A stretch of 64,000 bases of DNA from Microbacterium sp. AK009 (GCF_013410955.1 NZ_JACCCG010000001.1:727605-791604), one strand, 5' to 3'; shown: positions 54,926 to 63,597, numbered from the stretch's first letter. Notes: generated by a model not told the origin, from the sequence alone. Program-made: numbers and translations.

Positions 54926-55704
54926 CCCCCGGTGACCCGCTCGTCCCCGGCAGCGTAAATTTCCGTGACACCGGGGGGCTCCCGGCCGGCCATGGCCGGA
55001 CGCGATCCGGCGTCCTCTTCCGGTCGGGGAACCTCGCCCAGCTTGACGACGACGGGGTCGCGGCGATCGAACGCCTCGGCATCCGCACCGTCGTCGACCT
55101 GCGCGCCGACGACGAGGTCGCCCACGCCCCGAGCCGCGTGGAGTCGCTTCCGGTGACGACGGCCCACGTGCCGCTCTTCCTCGGATCGGTGACCTCGTTC
55201 TTCACCCAGGACATGAGTCTGTCCGACATGTATCGCTCGCTCGCCGAGGAATCGGGTGCGCAGATCGTGACCGCGATCCGCGCGATCCTCGACGATCCGC
55301 CGGCCCTCGTCCACTGCACGGTGGGGAAGGATCGCACCGGAGTCACCGTCGCCGTCGCGCTCGCCGCGGCGGGTGTGGACCGCGAGGCGATCGTCGCCGA
55401 CTACGCCCGCACCGAGGGACTCCTGCCCGAGTGGCGCAACCGCGACATCGTGGCGCGGCTGCGGCAGTGGCATCCCGAGGCCGTGCATCTGGAAGAGCTG
55501 GCCACCCGATCTCCGGCACCGGTGATGCGGGCGTTCCTCGACGACCTGGAGACGCGGTACGGGTCGGCGGCGGGCTTCCTCACCGCACACGCGATGACCG
55601 AGCAGGAGGTGCGGCGGCTTCGCGACGTGCTGGTCGAGGAGGACACCGTCGCCGACAGCTCCGCCCCCGCCGAGAAAGACCTCGCGTCGAACGACTCAGG
55701 TTAG
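54922..55704 (+). CDS. tyrosine-protein phosphatase, PtpB/DSP family (DUF442-like)
   Basis: 260 residues. N-terminal NFRDTGGLPAGHGRTRSGVLFRSGNLAQL is the signature of the MptpB-like family; the P-loop HCTVGKDRTG provides Cys132 and Arg138, with the Lys-Asp typical of the triple-specificity group. Such enzymes dephosphorylate phospho-Tyr/Ser/Thr and sometimes phosphoinositides. There is no signal peptide. The last codons overlap the iron box of the next gene. Confidence 0.9.
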   Translation: MTPGDPLVPGSVNFRDTGGLPAGHGRTRSGVLFRSGNLAQLDDDGVAAIERLGIRTVVDLRADDEVAHAPSRVESLPVTTAHVPLFLGSVTSFFTQDMSLSDMYRSLAEESGAQIVTAIRAILDDPPALVHCTVGKDRTGVTVAVALAAAGVDREAIVADYARTEGLLPEWRNRDIVARLRQWHPEAVHLEELATRSPAPVMRAFLDDLETRYGSAAGFLTAHAMTEQEVRRLRDVLVEEDTVADSSAPAEKDLASNDSG

Positions 55705-55714
55705 GCAACCCTTC
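55696..55714 (+). promoter_or_regulatory. DtxR/IdeR-like iron box before the SIP gene
   Basis: TCAGGTTAGGCAACCCTTC matches the consensus TTAGGTTAGSCTAACCTAA at about 14 of 19 positions, the left half almost perfectly. It overlaps the probable -35 region (TTAGGC, 55701-55706) and lies just before a -10 TATAGT (55723-55728), so bound repressor would block the promoter. The expected start site is a few bases from the ATG at 55738. Confidence 0.65.
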
Positions 55715-55737
55715 CTCGGGGGTATAGTGGTGGAGCC

Positions 55738-56214
55738 ATGTCGAAGACCATCCCGTCGCCCACCGAGCACAACACCGCAGCGTGCCGCTCGTCGCGGCAC
55801 ACGCGCGTGCAGCACGTGATCGCCGCCGACGAGTCGTCGCTCGTCGAACTCGAGACGCTGCTGGCGACCCTTCCGCTGTGCTCGACCGGGCGGGTCTTCA
55901 TCGAGATCCCCGACAGCTCCGCGCAGCGCGACATCGCCGTTCCGCCGCGGATGGTGCTCACCTGGCTCGACCGCTCCCGCCGGAGCGGCGCACCCGGCAC
56001 GGGTCGCGGCTGCGCCTCGGGCGAGGCACTGTCCCGCGCGGTGATCGCCTGGGCTGACGAGATGCTCTGCGACGACGGTGACGCCACTCGCATCCATCTC
56101 CTCGGCGGCTACCTGGGCACCGTCGACATCGTCGAGCATCTCACCGGCGTGCGCGGGATCGACCCGTCGCACATCCGCACCCCGGCTCGGTACGGGCTCA
56201 GCTCCGCGCGCTGA
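55738..56214 (+). CDS. SIP-domain protein (siderophore-interacting protein-like, C-terminal domain only)
   Basis: 158 residues corresponding to the NAD(P)-binding C-terminal SIP domain (LVELETLLATLPLCSTGRVFIEIP; PRMVLTWLDRS; RGCASGEALSRAVIAWADEM), without the FAD-binding N-terminal domain of full siderophore-interacting reductases. A regulatory or partner role in ferric-siderophore reduction is possible. The iron box and -10 directly upstream indicate iron-dependent repression. Its 3' end overlaps the convergent gene by 17 nt. Confidence 0.83.
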   Translation: MSKTIPSPTEHNTAACRSSRHTRVQHVIAADESSLVELETLLATLPLCSTGRVFIEIPDSSAQRDIAVPPRMVLTWLDRSRRSGAPGTGRGCASGEALSRAVIAWADEMLCDDGDATRIHLLGGYLGTVDIVEHLTGVRGIDPSHIRTPARYGLSSAR

Positions 56215-56623
56215 CGCGCCCCGACCTGCGGGGAAGGTAGCGGCCGTCCTCCAGTCCGGCCTCGATCTCGAAGCGATTGCGCAGCGGATCACGCCCCGCC
56301 AGCAGGTAGAGCACCGGCAGTAGCAAGCCGTAGCGGCGCCACTGGCGCTTGTGCACGGCCTCGTGACGGAGCAGGCGATCATCGATCGTGCCCGCGCCGG
56401 TGAGGAAGCAGTCGCCGACGCACACACCGCCGCGGGCGAAGGTCCACGACGGCATGCCGCGGAAGATCACCAGGCCGCCCCGGCGCTCGACCCGCCCCGT
56501 GCTCCACAGCCCGCCCCACACGCGACCGAGGGCGCACCCGTAGAGGTACCCGAGATAGCTGACCGGTGAGTCCAGGAGCACCGCCGGGATGAACCGATCG
56601 GGGTCGGGCCGGTCGTCCGTCAC
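56198..56623 (-). CDS. conserved hypothetical protein with HEXXH-like motif
   Basis: 141 residues from GTG overlapping the arginase-family stop. A hydrophobic patch (SYLGYLYGCALGRVWGGLW) precedes the segment RLLRHEAVHKRQWRRYG, whose HEAVH is an HEXXH pattern, and YGLLLPVLYLLAG. Relatives are often named Fe-S oxidoreductase, which I see no basis for: only two Cys in GGVCVGDC. A membrane-associated metalloprotein is possible. Convergent overlap with the SIP gene. Confidence 0.65.
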   Translation of the reverse strand: MTDDRPDPDRFIPAVLLDSPVSYLGYLYGCALGRVWGGLWSTGRVERRGGLVIFRGMPSWTFARGGVCVGDCFLTGAGTIDDRLLRHEAVHKRQWRRYGLLLPVLYLLAGRDPLRNRFEIEAGLEDGRYLPRRSGRVSARS

Positions 56624-57432
56624 GCGAGCGCCCCGACGATGCGCAGGATCGTGCCGAGGTCGTCCACGGCGGCCTCCGGAGCGGCGGGGGAGAACTCCGT
56701 CAGCGTCGCACCGGCGAGCGGGAGGCGCGCGCGCACCGCGCGGATGACCCCGACCACCTGATCGACGGTTGCGCCGAACGGCACCGGGTGACTCACCCCG
56801 CCGATCACGCTCGGGTCGAGGACGTCCAGGTCGACGTGGAGATACACCCGGCCGGCGCCGGTCGCCACGACGGCGTCGGCGACCGCGTCGGGATCGATGA
56901 GGGCGTCCGCACCGAGGAGGACCAGTCCGGACGCCGGGGCGAAGTCCTCCTCCTCCGGGTCGAACTCGCGGGTCCCCGCGAGCAGCACGCGATCCGCCGG
57001 CAGCGGCGGGTCCAGAGCCAGCCCCGCGGGGGCGTCACCGAGAAGCGCACGCACGACCATGCCGTGGAATGCGCCGCTGGGCGATGTCGCCGGCGTCTGC
57101 AGATCGGCGTGCGCGTCGAGCCACAGGACGGCCACGTCGGAGGTGTCGAGTGCTGCGAGGGAGGGAAGGGCCACGCCGCAGTCGCCGCCGACGATGACCG
57201 CCGGCCCCTCGCCGTCGGTGACCGCGCGCGAGACCAGCTCGGCGATGCGTGTCAGGGAGCTGAACCGGCGCACTCCCGAGCCGAGGTCCTCGCCGGCCTC
57301 GGTGGGGACCTCGAGGATGGTCGTGGCCGTGCGAGGGAGATCGCCGGCGATCGCGAGCGCGCCGTCGATGAGACGCATCGCCCGTGACGACGACGACCCC
57401 TGCCACTGCGGGACGACGATGAACCGTGCCAC
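56620..57432 (-). CDS. arginase/agmatinase family hydrolase
   Basis: 270 residues from GTG at 57432, which has AAGGAG 6 nt upstream. Mn-binding motifs are GGDCGVAL (His of the usual GGDHS replaced by Cys), WLDAHADLQTP and HVDLDVLDPSVIGGVSHP. With the first metal ligand His changed to Cys, activity as a classical arginase is uncertain; formiminoglutamase-like relatives with GGDCG are known. The substrate is unassigned. The leader overlaps the pspA terminator. Confidence 0.83.
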   Translation of the reverse strand: MARFIVVPQWQGSSSSRAMRLIDGALAIAGDLPRTATTILEVPTEAGEDLGSGVRRFSSLTRIAELVSRAVTDGEGPAVIVGGDCGVALPSLAALDTSDVAVLWLDAHADLQTPATSPSGAFHGMVVRALLGDAPAGLALDPPLPADRVLLAGTREFDPEEEDFAPASGLVLLGADALIDPDAVADAVVATGAGRVYLHVDLDVLDPSVIGGVSHPVPFGATVDQVVGVIRAVRARLPLAGATLTEFSPAAPEAAVDDLGTILRIVGALA

Positions 57433-57455
57433 GTCGACTCCTTCCGTGAGAACGG

Positions 57456-57491
57456 CGACGGGGGTGGGCGATCGTGCGCCCACCCCCGTCG
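57456..57491 (-). terminator. very strong hairpin terminator of pspA
   Basis: A perfect 15-bp stem, CGACGGGGGTGGGCG (57456-57470) with its complement (57477-57491), and a 6-nt loop begin 6 nt beyond the pspA stop. It separates pspA from the arginase-family gene, whose start is 24 nt further on. Confidence 0.8.
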
Positions 57492-57497
57492 ATGCGA

Positions 57498-58250
57498 TCA
57501 GACCGCGTCGGGGCTGGCCGGCAGGGCCTGGGGCGTCGGGCCCCCGGTCTTCAGCGCAGCCAGCCGCGCCTCGACCTCGGTGAGCTCACCGACATCCTCC
57601 AGTGCGTTGAACTGAGCGTCCAGGCTTGAAGCGGCCAGTTCCTGCTTGCCCTGGGCCAGGGCCTCCTGGCGGCGGACCTTGTCTTCGAACCGGCCGAGCT
57701 CGCTGGTGGGGTCGAGCACGTCGATCGAGCGGACCGCGTCGTGCACCTTGGTCTGGGCCTCGGCGACCTTCGCGCGCGACAGCAGCTCGGAGCGCTTGGA
57801 CTTCAGCTGGTCCAGCTTCTGCTTCATGCCGTTGAGGCCGTCCTTGAGCTTGTCGACGACCTCGGTCTGGGTGGCGATGGTCGGGGCGATCGCTCGCGCC
57901 TCGTTCTCCTCGCTGATCTGGCGCTGGAGCGCGATCTTGGCGAGGTTGTCGAACTTGTCGGCGTCCACGGTGTTGCCCTGGGCGCGCAGCTCGTCGGCCT
58001 TGCGGCTGGCCGCGAGCGCCTTGTTGCCCCATTCGGCCGCCGCCTGCACGTCCTCCTGGTGGTCGCGCTCGAGCAGGCGCAGGTTGCCGATGGTCTCGGC
58101 GATGGCCGACTCGGCGTCGGCGATGGAGTTGGTGTAGTCGCGCACCAGCTGGTCGAGCATCTTCTGCGGATCCTCGGCCTGGTCGATGAGGGCGTTGATG
58201 TTCGCTCGGACGAGCGTGGAGATGCGACCGAAGATGGACTGCTTGGCCAT
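57498..58250 (-). CDS. pspA: PspA/IM30 family protein
   Basis: 250 residues, a long coiled coil (about 25-215) preceded by an amphipathic N-terminal helix (SIFGRISTLVRANINALIDQAEDPQKML). The family stabilises membranes under stress through ESCRT-III-like polymers. The second of two adjacent ATGs (58250) was chosen for spacing to GGAAGGA. It lies 97 bp downstream of the TPM-domain gene in the same direction. Confidence 0.92.
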   Translation of the reverse strand: MAKQSIFGRISTLVRANINALIDQAEDPQKMLDQLVRDYTNSIADAESAIAETIGNLRLLERDHQEDVQAAAEWGNKALAASRKADELRAQGNTVDADKFDNLAKIALQRQISEENEARAIAPTIATQTEVVDKLKDGLNGMKQKLDQLKSKRSELLSRAKVAEAQTKVHDAVRSIDVLDPTSELGRFEDKVRRQEALAQGKQELAASSLDAQFNALEDVGELTEVEARLAALKTGGPTPQALPASPDAV

Positions 58251-58347
58251 CATGTTTCCTTCCTGTCGGTACGTGGGGTGAGCCGGAGCTCGGGGTCGAA
58301 CGATGTCGGTGGCGGTGGCGGTGGTGGGTGCGGAAGCGCTCGGCGGG

Positions 58348-60342
58348 TCAGAAGCGGCCACCTCCACGGCGTCCACGTGTGCCGCCCCCTCCGAAGCTAC
58401 CGGTGCGGAATCCGCCGCCGCCCGATCGGCGCCCGAATGATGCCGACCCGCCGGAGCGCCGTGATGATCCGCCGCCTCCGCTGAGGAGGGAGTTGACCAC
58501 GATGCCACCGAGGATCGCCCCGAGGACGTCGCTGCCGCCGCCTCCGGCTCGACCACCGCCGAACATGCCGTCGCTGCCGAATCCGCCGGCGTCGAACGCG
58601 CCGACATCCCGTTGGGCCGTGGCGAGGGCCTCGTCGGCGAGCGCCTGGGCGCGCTGCGCCTCGGCCAGCGCGGAGCGCGGATCGGAGGACTGCAACTGCT
58701 CAGCCCGGACGGCGGCGGCGCCGGCCTCGGCCAGCCGGGTGCGGGCGTTCGCGCCCACCGCTCCGCGCCGCGTCATGATGTAGTCCTCGGCGGCGGCGAC
58801 CCGGGCGCGGGCGCCGGAGAGGGTGCGGGAGAGCGTCTCGGTCAGCCGGCGCTGCTCGGCCTGGGCATCGCGGATCCCCGCGACGAGCGCGTCCAGCTGC
58901 TGATCGGCGGCCTGGAGCCGCTGCAGCGTCGCGAACGGGTCGCGGGGGCTCGCCGAGATCTCGTCGCGGGCGAGCCCGGTGACCTGCCGCGTGGCGGTGA
59001 CGGCGGCGGCGACCTGCCCGTCGGGGTCGGGAAGCGCCCCCGACGCGGCCATCTCGCGCTCGAGCTCGGCGATGAGATCGGATGCCGCCTTCTCGGCGGC
59101 GCTCAGATCGGTGGCCAGCTTCTCCACCGCGTTCTCGAGCACCTCGGCCTGGTCGACGGCCTCTTCGGCGGCGCGGATTCCGACGGCGGCCTCGCCGCCG
59201 TCGCCGCTCTCCAGGGCGGCCCGGGCCCCGGTCAGCTGCTGCTCGGCGAATCCGAGGCGCTGGCGCGCCTGATCGACGTTGTCGGCGACCGCGCTGAGAG
59301 CGGTGTCGCGGTAGGTCGTGCGCAGCCGCGTCAGCCGCTCGTCGGCGACGCCGAGGCGGGCGACGGCGTGCTCACGCTCGCTCGATACCCGGGCGAGGGC
59401 CTCGGGCGCGGTGCGCTCGAGCTCGCGCAGCGCATCGAAATCCGCGGCCTTCTCGTCGAGCCCGGCGTTGGCGGCCTGGCAGAGCTGGAGGATGCGCTCG
59501 TTCCACTCCCGCCGGTCCGCTTCGGTGTCGGCGATCTCGTCGTCGAGGCGCTGCTTGAGCGTGAAGGCCTCAGCGAGCTGCGCCTTGGCGGCGTCGAGGG
59601 CGGCGACGAAATCCGCGGTGGCGGCGTCGCCGAACTGAGCACGGGCGAAGCCGAGCTCCTGTTCGCTCGTGCGCACGGCGTCGTCGGTGTCGACCAGCGC
59701 CGAGGCGGACTGTCGCTCGAGTTCGGCCAGGGGAACCTGGGGGACCTCCGGCGAGCCGGTCTTCCCGCCGGCTCCGGCGGTGCGGCGGCGGCGCACGACG
59801 AGCCAGATGACGACGACGGCCGCGATCCCCACCAGGACGAGGACGAAGATCCACCCCGCCCCGGCGCCGGAGGTGGTGGCGGACTCGAAGCCGGCGACCG
59901 TCGTGGTCACGGCGCCCACCCAGTCTCCGTCGCGGAGGAAGGGCCGGATCTCTCCCTCGATGGCGGTCAGCTCGTCGGCCGACACCGGGCCTGCGCTGTC
60001 GGCGGAGATGTAGTACTCCCGCCCGTCGGTCGAGACCGCGAGCACGTACTGGTCGACGCCGAGGCCGTTGCGGGAGGCCACCTCGTCGGCCCACTGCTGG
60101 CTGCCCTCGGGGTTGGTGAACTCCGAGACGAAGACGGCGTAGAGGTCGATCCCGGTCTGGTCGTACAGCTCGGCGAGCTGATCCTGGACCGCCGATTCCT
60201 GCGCCTGGTCGAGCACGTCGGACTCGTCGACCACGTACCCGGCTCCCAGGTCCACCGGGTCGGTCGCCGACGCGGCGGGTCCGACCGCCACGAGGATCAT
60301 CGTCAGCGCCGCCGTGACCGCCGCCGCCCATCGCGCACGCAT
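58348..60342 (-). CDS. TPM-domain membrane protein with coiled-coil and Gly/Ser/Arg-rich tail
   Basis: 664 residues. Signal peptide (1-26), extracytoplasmic TPM domain (about 33-150; YVVDESDVLDQAQESAVQDQL, FVSEFTNPEG, DGREYYISAD), membrane helix 164-184, a long cytoplasmic coiled coil (200-560) and a tail with a glycine-zipper helix (LGAILGGIVVNSLL) then Gly/Ser/Arg repeats ending GRRGGGRF. TPM domains bind phosphatase-like or membrane-repair partners; a link to PspA is supported by adjacency. Its C-terminal half is paralogous to the protein at 10179-11528. Confidence 0.87.
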   Translation of the reverse strand: MRARWAAAVTAALTMILVAVGPAASATDPVDLGAGYVVDESDVLDQAQESAVQDQLAELYDQTGIDLYAVFVSEFTNPEGSQQWADEVASRNGLGVDQYVLAVSTDGREYYISADSAGPVSADELTAIEGEIRPFLRDGDWVGAVTTTVAGFESATTSGAGAGWIFVLVLVGIAAVVVIWLVVRRRRTAGAGGKTGSPEVPQVPLAELERQSASALVDTDDAVRTSEQELGFARAQFGDAATADFVAALDAAKAQLAEAFTLKQRLDDEIADTEADRREWNERILQLCQAANAGLDEKAADFDALRELERTAPEALARVSSEREHAVARLGVADERLTRLRTTYRDTALSAVADNVDQARQRLGFAEQQLTGARAALESGDGGEAAVGIRAAEEAVDQAEVLENAVEKLATDLSAAEKAASDLIAELEREMAASGALPDPDGQVAAAVTATRQVTGLARDEISASPRDPFATLQRLQAADQQLDALVAGIRDAQAEQRRLTETLSRTLSGARARVAAAEDYIMTRRGAVGANARTRLAEAGAAAVRAEQLQSSDPRSALAEAQRAQALADEALATAQRDVGAFDAGGFGSDGMFGGGRAGGGGSDVLGAILGGIVVNSLLSGGGGSSRRSGGSASFGRRSGGGGFRTGSFGGGGTRGRRGGGRF

Positions 60343-60482
60343 GGATCAGCCTCCCACCGTGAGTCTATGCAGGGGGGCTGACGCCGCGGTAGGGAAACGT
60401 CCAGGCTCGCCCGATTCGCGGGTCGCTGCGTCACGCGACGGCAGCTGACGGGTAGGTTCTTCGCGGTCTCGGAGGGAAACGC

Positions 60483-61379
60483 ATGGACGATCGATACGGT
60501 GGCGACGTGCTGTCGGCAGGGTGGCGCGAGCGCGGTCGTCCGGTGATGACGCGCGTGGCCGCCGAGCGCGACCTCGTCGTCGAGGTCGCAGACGACGGGT
60601 TCTGCGGAGCTGTGACCGGCGTCACCGGGGGGCTGGTCGAACTCGAAGACCGCCTCGGACGCCGGCGGGTGTTCCCGCTCGGCCCCGGCTTCCTCGTCGA
60701 CGGAGCCGACGTGATCCTCGACCCGCCGCGCCCCGCAGCGGCATCGGCGCCGCGGCGCACGGCGTCGGGATCGTTCGCCGTCGCCGACGCGCGGGCGCGC
60801 ACGGCTCGCGCGAGCCGCATCCTCGTCGAGGGGCGCCACGATGCCGAACTGGTCGAGAAGGTCTGGGGCGATGATCTGCGGGTCGAAGGTGTGGTGGTGG
60901 AGTACCTCGAGGGGGTCGATCATCTCGCCGATGTCCTCGACGCCGACCCGCCGGGTCCGCAGCGCCGCTACGGCGTGCTCGTCGATCACCTCGTGCCGGG
61001 CTCGAAGGAGTCGCGGCTGTCGACCGCGATCGAGGCGTCTCGCCACGGACCCTTCGTGCGGATCGTCGGGCATCCGTTCATCGACGTCTGGCAGTGCGTC
61101 ACGCCGCGGGCGATGGGCATCAGCGCCTGGCCGGAGGTGCCGCGGGGCATCGAGTTCAAGGTCGGCGTCTGCCGCGCGCTCGGCTGGCCCGCCCGCGATC
61201 AGGCCGACATCGCGCGCGCCTGGCAGCGCATCCTCGGACGCGTGAGCTCCTACCGCGACCTCGAGCCGGCCCTCCTCGGCCGCGTGGAGGAGCTCATCGA
61301 CTTCGTCACCGAAACCGGCACCGTCACCGAAACCGGCACCGTCACCGGAACCGGCACCGTCACCGAACCGGCGCCCTGA
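60483..61379 (+). CDS. DUF3097 domain-containing protein
   Basis: 298 residues. The conserved actinobacterial DUF3097 pattern is clear: RILVEGRHDAELVEKVWGDDLR, a Toprim-like start with Glu and a following DHLVPGSKE (acidic DxD-like pair), then HPFIDVWQCVTPRAMGI. A nucleic-acid enzyme is possible from the Toprim resemblance; no assay is known to me. The C-terminus is a repeat of TETGTV hexapeptides encoded by an 18-bp DNA repeat. Divergent from the TPM gene. Confidence 0.85.
   Translation: MDDRYGGDVLSAGWRERGRPVMTRVAAERDLVVEVADDGFCGAVTGVTGGLVELEDRLGRRRVFPLGPGFLVDGADVILDPPRPAAASAPRRTASGSFAVADARARTARASRILVEGRHDAELVEKVWGDDLRVEGVVVEYLEGVDHLADVLDADPPGPQRRYGVLVDHLVPGSKESRLSTAIEASRHGPFVRIVGHPFIDVWQCVTPRAMGISAWPEVPRGIEFKVGVCRALGWPARDQADIARAWQRILGRVSSYRDLEPALLGRVEELIDFVTETGTVTETGTVTGTGTVTEPAP
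61305..61371 (+). repeat. 18-bp coding tandem repeat at the end of the DUF3097 gene
   Basis: GTCACCGAAACCGGCACC repeats at 61305, 61323 and 61341 with one substitution and a partial fourth copy from 61359. Translation is a TETGTV-type hexapeptide. Copy number is likely to vary between strains. Confidence 0.8.
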
Positions 61380-61419
61380 CCGAACCCGGCGCCGTGTGAG
61401 GGGTCGGTAGCCTGGAGTC

Positions 61420-62154
61420 ATGCCCGAAGCCGCCGACGTCCGCGTCTTCCGTGAGCGCCCGGTGTCGTTCGTCCGCCGCAGCGGCCGGATGTCGGAGGCG
61501 CAGGAACGCGCCTGGGACGAGCTGTCGGACCGCTACCTCCTGGAGATCCCGCGCGCGGAGGCCGCCACGAGCGTCCACCCGGGATCGACCATCGACCCCG
61601 AGCGGGTCTACGGCCGCCGCGCGCCACTGGTGGTGGAGATCGGGTCGGGGCAGGGGCACGCGATCGTGCACGCCGCCGCATCCCGTCCGGGCACCGACTT
61701 CCTCGCGGTCGAGGTCTTCCGTGCGGGCCTCGCCCGCACCATGCTCGACGCCGACCGGGCGGGAGTGGCCAATCTCCGGCTCGCCGAGGCGAACGCGCCG
61801 GAGGTTCTCACCCATCTCCTGCCGGAGGGCTCGGTGGACGAGCTGTGGATCTTCTTCCCCGACCCCTGGCACAAGAAGCGCCACACCAAGCGCCGTCTGA
61901 TCGAGCCGGGCTTCCTTCCGTCGGTGCAGCGGGTGCTCCGCCCTGGAGGCGTCGTGCGCCTCGCTACGGACTGGGAGGATTACGCGCGGCAGATGCGCAC
62001 CGTCTTCGATGAGGCGGCGGGGTTCGACCGTGACTTCGCGGGGGAGTGGGCCGAGCGTCATCCCGGCCGGGTCCTCACCGCGTTCGAGCGGAAGGGCGAG
62101 CGCGCCGGCCGGTCGATCCGCGACCTCACCTACCGCCGCACGGGGAGCCGCTGA
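61420..62154 (+). CDS. trmB: tRNA (guanine-N7-)-methyltransferase
   Basis: 244 residues. SAM-binding loop VVEIGSGQGHAIVHAA; catalytic and tRNA-binding segment LWIFFPDPWHKKRHTKRRLIEPGFL; C-terminal LATDWEDYARQM. It methylates G46 in tRNA. The stop and the next ATG overlap as TGATG. Confidence 0.94.
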   Translation: MPEAADVRVFRERPVSFVRRSGRMSEAQERAWDELSDRYLLEIPRAEAATSVHPGSTIDPERVYGRRAPLVVEIGSGQGHAIVHAAASRPGTDFLAVEVFRAGLARTMLDADRAGVANLRLAEANAPEVLTHLLPEGSVDELWIFFPDPWHKKRHTKRRLIEPGFLPSVQRVLRPGGVVRLATDWEDYARQMRTVFDEAAGFDRDFAGEWAERHPGRVLTAFERKGERAGRSIRDLTYRRTGSR

Positions 62155-63056
62155 TGCCCGCCGTCGACGAGGTCACCGTCCTTCACCGCCCGGCGGTGTC
62201 GGCGAAGCTCGTCCCGGCGATCCTGGTGTGCCTGGCCGCGCCCGCGTTCTTCGTGCTGCTGCTGCCCTGGCTCGGGTGGGCGCTCCTCGCCGCCGGTCTC
62301 ATCGCCGCCTTCCTGGTCGAGCGAGCCGATGCCCGCCGTGCGATGGCCTCCGGAAAGACAGCCGACGCGTTCGAGGGACGCCGGCCCCCCGGCATCCTCC
62401 GCGATCTGTCCCTCATCGCCGCCGGCCTGCTCATCGTCAGTGCGATCCCCCTGAAAGCCGAGCTCGACAACATCGCGATGCTGCGCTTCACCGTCGCCCT
62501 CGGCGGCGCGGTCCTCGTGCCCTATCTGATCTCGCGCTTCGTCTACCGCGACTACGCGATCCGCTTCCCCTGGCGAGGCGGCGGCCGATGGACCGCGTTG
62601 CAGTGGGGCTGGCTCGTCGGAGTGCTGGTGCTCGGGTGGCTGATCCTGCCGTTCTACTTCATCACCTCGGGGGTCTACCAGAACTGGCCGGTCGTGGACA
62701 CCCCCGACCTCGTCGCCCGACTGTTCGTCGGCGTGGGTGCGGTGGGGATCTGGGACGAGCTGTTCTTCATCTGCACGTGCTTCGCACTGCTGCGGCGGCA
62801 CTTCCCCGACGTGCAGGCGAACGCCCTGCAGGCGATCATCTTCGTGTCGTTCCTCTGGGAGCTCGGCTACCGCGCGTGGGGGCCGGTGCTGACCATTCCG
62901 TTCGCGCTCCTGCAGGGCTACATCTTCATGCGCACGCGGTCGCTCGCCTACGTCGTCACGGTGCATCTGCTCTTCGACGCGGTGGTGTTCGCCGTCCTCG
63001 TGCACGCTCACAACCCGGGGCTTCTCGACGCCCTGTTCTTCGTCCCCAGCCCCTGA
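62154..63056 (+). CDS. CPBP-like intramembrane protease homologue
   Basis: 300 residues with about eight hydrophobic helices. The C-terminal part has the CPBP/Abi order but altered motifs: GIWDELFFICTCFALLRR in place of EExxxR-type EELLFRG, WELGYRAWG and HLLFDAVVF as the HxxxD motif. Loss of the first Glu and of the Arg neighbour may change or abolish catalysis. Substrate unknown. It follows trmB by overlap and is the last gene before the repeat array. Confidence 0.75.
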   Translation: MPAVDEVTVLHRPAVSAKLVPAILVCLAAPAFFVLLLPWLGWALLAAGLIAAFLVERADARRAMASGKTADAFEGRRPPGILRDLSLIAAGLLIVSAIPLKAELDNIAMLRFTVALGGAVLVPYLISRFVYRDYAIRFPWRGGGRWTALQWGWLVGVLVLGWLILPFYFITSGVYQNWPVVDTPDLVARLFVGVGAVGIWDELFFICTCFALLRRHFPDVQANALQAIIFVSFLWELGYRAWGPVLTIPFALLQGYIFMRTRSLAYVVTVHLLFDAVVFAVLVHAHNPGLLDALFFVPSP

Positions 63057-63205
63057 GCGCGGCGCGCGTCGCGGCCGTCGGAGGCGGGGCGCGACGTCTC
63101 CGCTCGCCGCAGCGGGCCGCTCCGCGGCATCCTTCGCCCTGTCGTCCTGGCGCGCGGGTCGTCCTCCTCATCGAGCTATCGAGCTCGGGCAGATCGTGTT
63201 CGGCC

Positions 63206-63540
63206 GCTGTGGGCGACCATTTCCGTCACCTCGATCTGGTGGGCGGGATCGGGGTGGCGCAATTGGTCGGTCTTCGGCGCTGTGGGCGACCATTTCTGCC
63301 ACCTCGATCCAGTGGGCGGAATCGGGGTGGCGCAATTGGTCGGTCTTCGGCGCTGTGGGCGACCACTTCTGCCACGTCGATCCGGCTGGCGGGGAGAAGG
63401 TGGCGCAGATGGTGGGGTTGAGCGCGTCAAGGTGACAATCTGCGTCACTTCGATCGCTCGCGGGGCGGCGGGGCGCGGAGAACGTGGCGCAAATGGTGGG
63501 GTTGGGCGCGTCAAGGTGACAATCTGCGCCACGTCGATCG
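63206..63540. repeat. tandem 73-84 bp repeat array with inverted internal arms
   Basis: The start GCTGTGGGCGACC recurs at 63206, 63279 and 63352 (73 bp apart); two diverged units with AAGGTGACAATCTGCG begin at about 63429 and 63513 (84 bp apart). Every unit carries TGGCGCA-A-TGGT and a complementary [T/G]GC[C/G]CAC word, so each can fold into a long hairpin; in the last unit ACGTGGCGCA (63482-63491) and TGCGCCACGT (63525-63534) are perfect 10-bp arms. Region 63057-63205 before it shows no feature. No gene is seen between 63057 and 63597. Confidence 0.8.
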
Positions 63541-63597
63541 GGCGACGCGCGTAGAGCTGAACGCGCGCGGCACCGCGATCACGCCGAGATGAAGGAG

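Noticed and set aside
56198..56623. Fe-S oxidoreductase label for the 141-residue protein
   Set aside because: Only two cysteines and no Fe-S motif; HEXXH is the only recognisable pattern.
63206..63540. CRISPR array
   Set aside because: Whole 73-84 bp units repeat without spacers; no cas genes.
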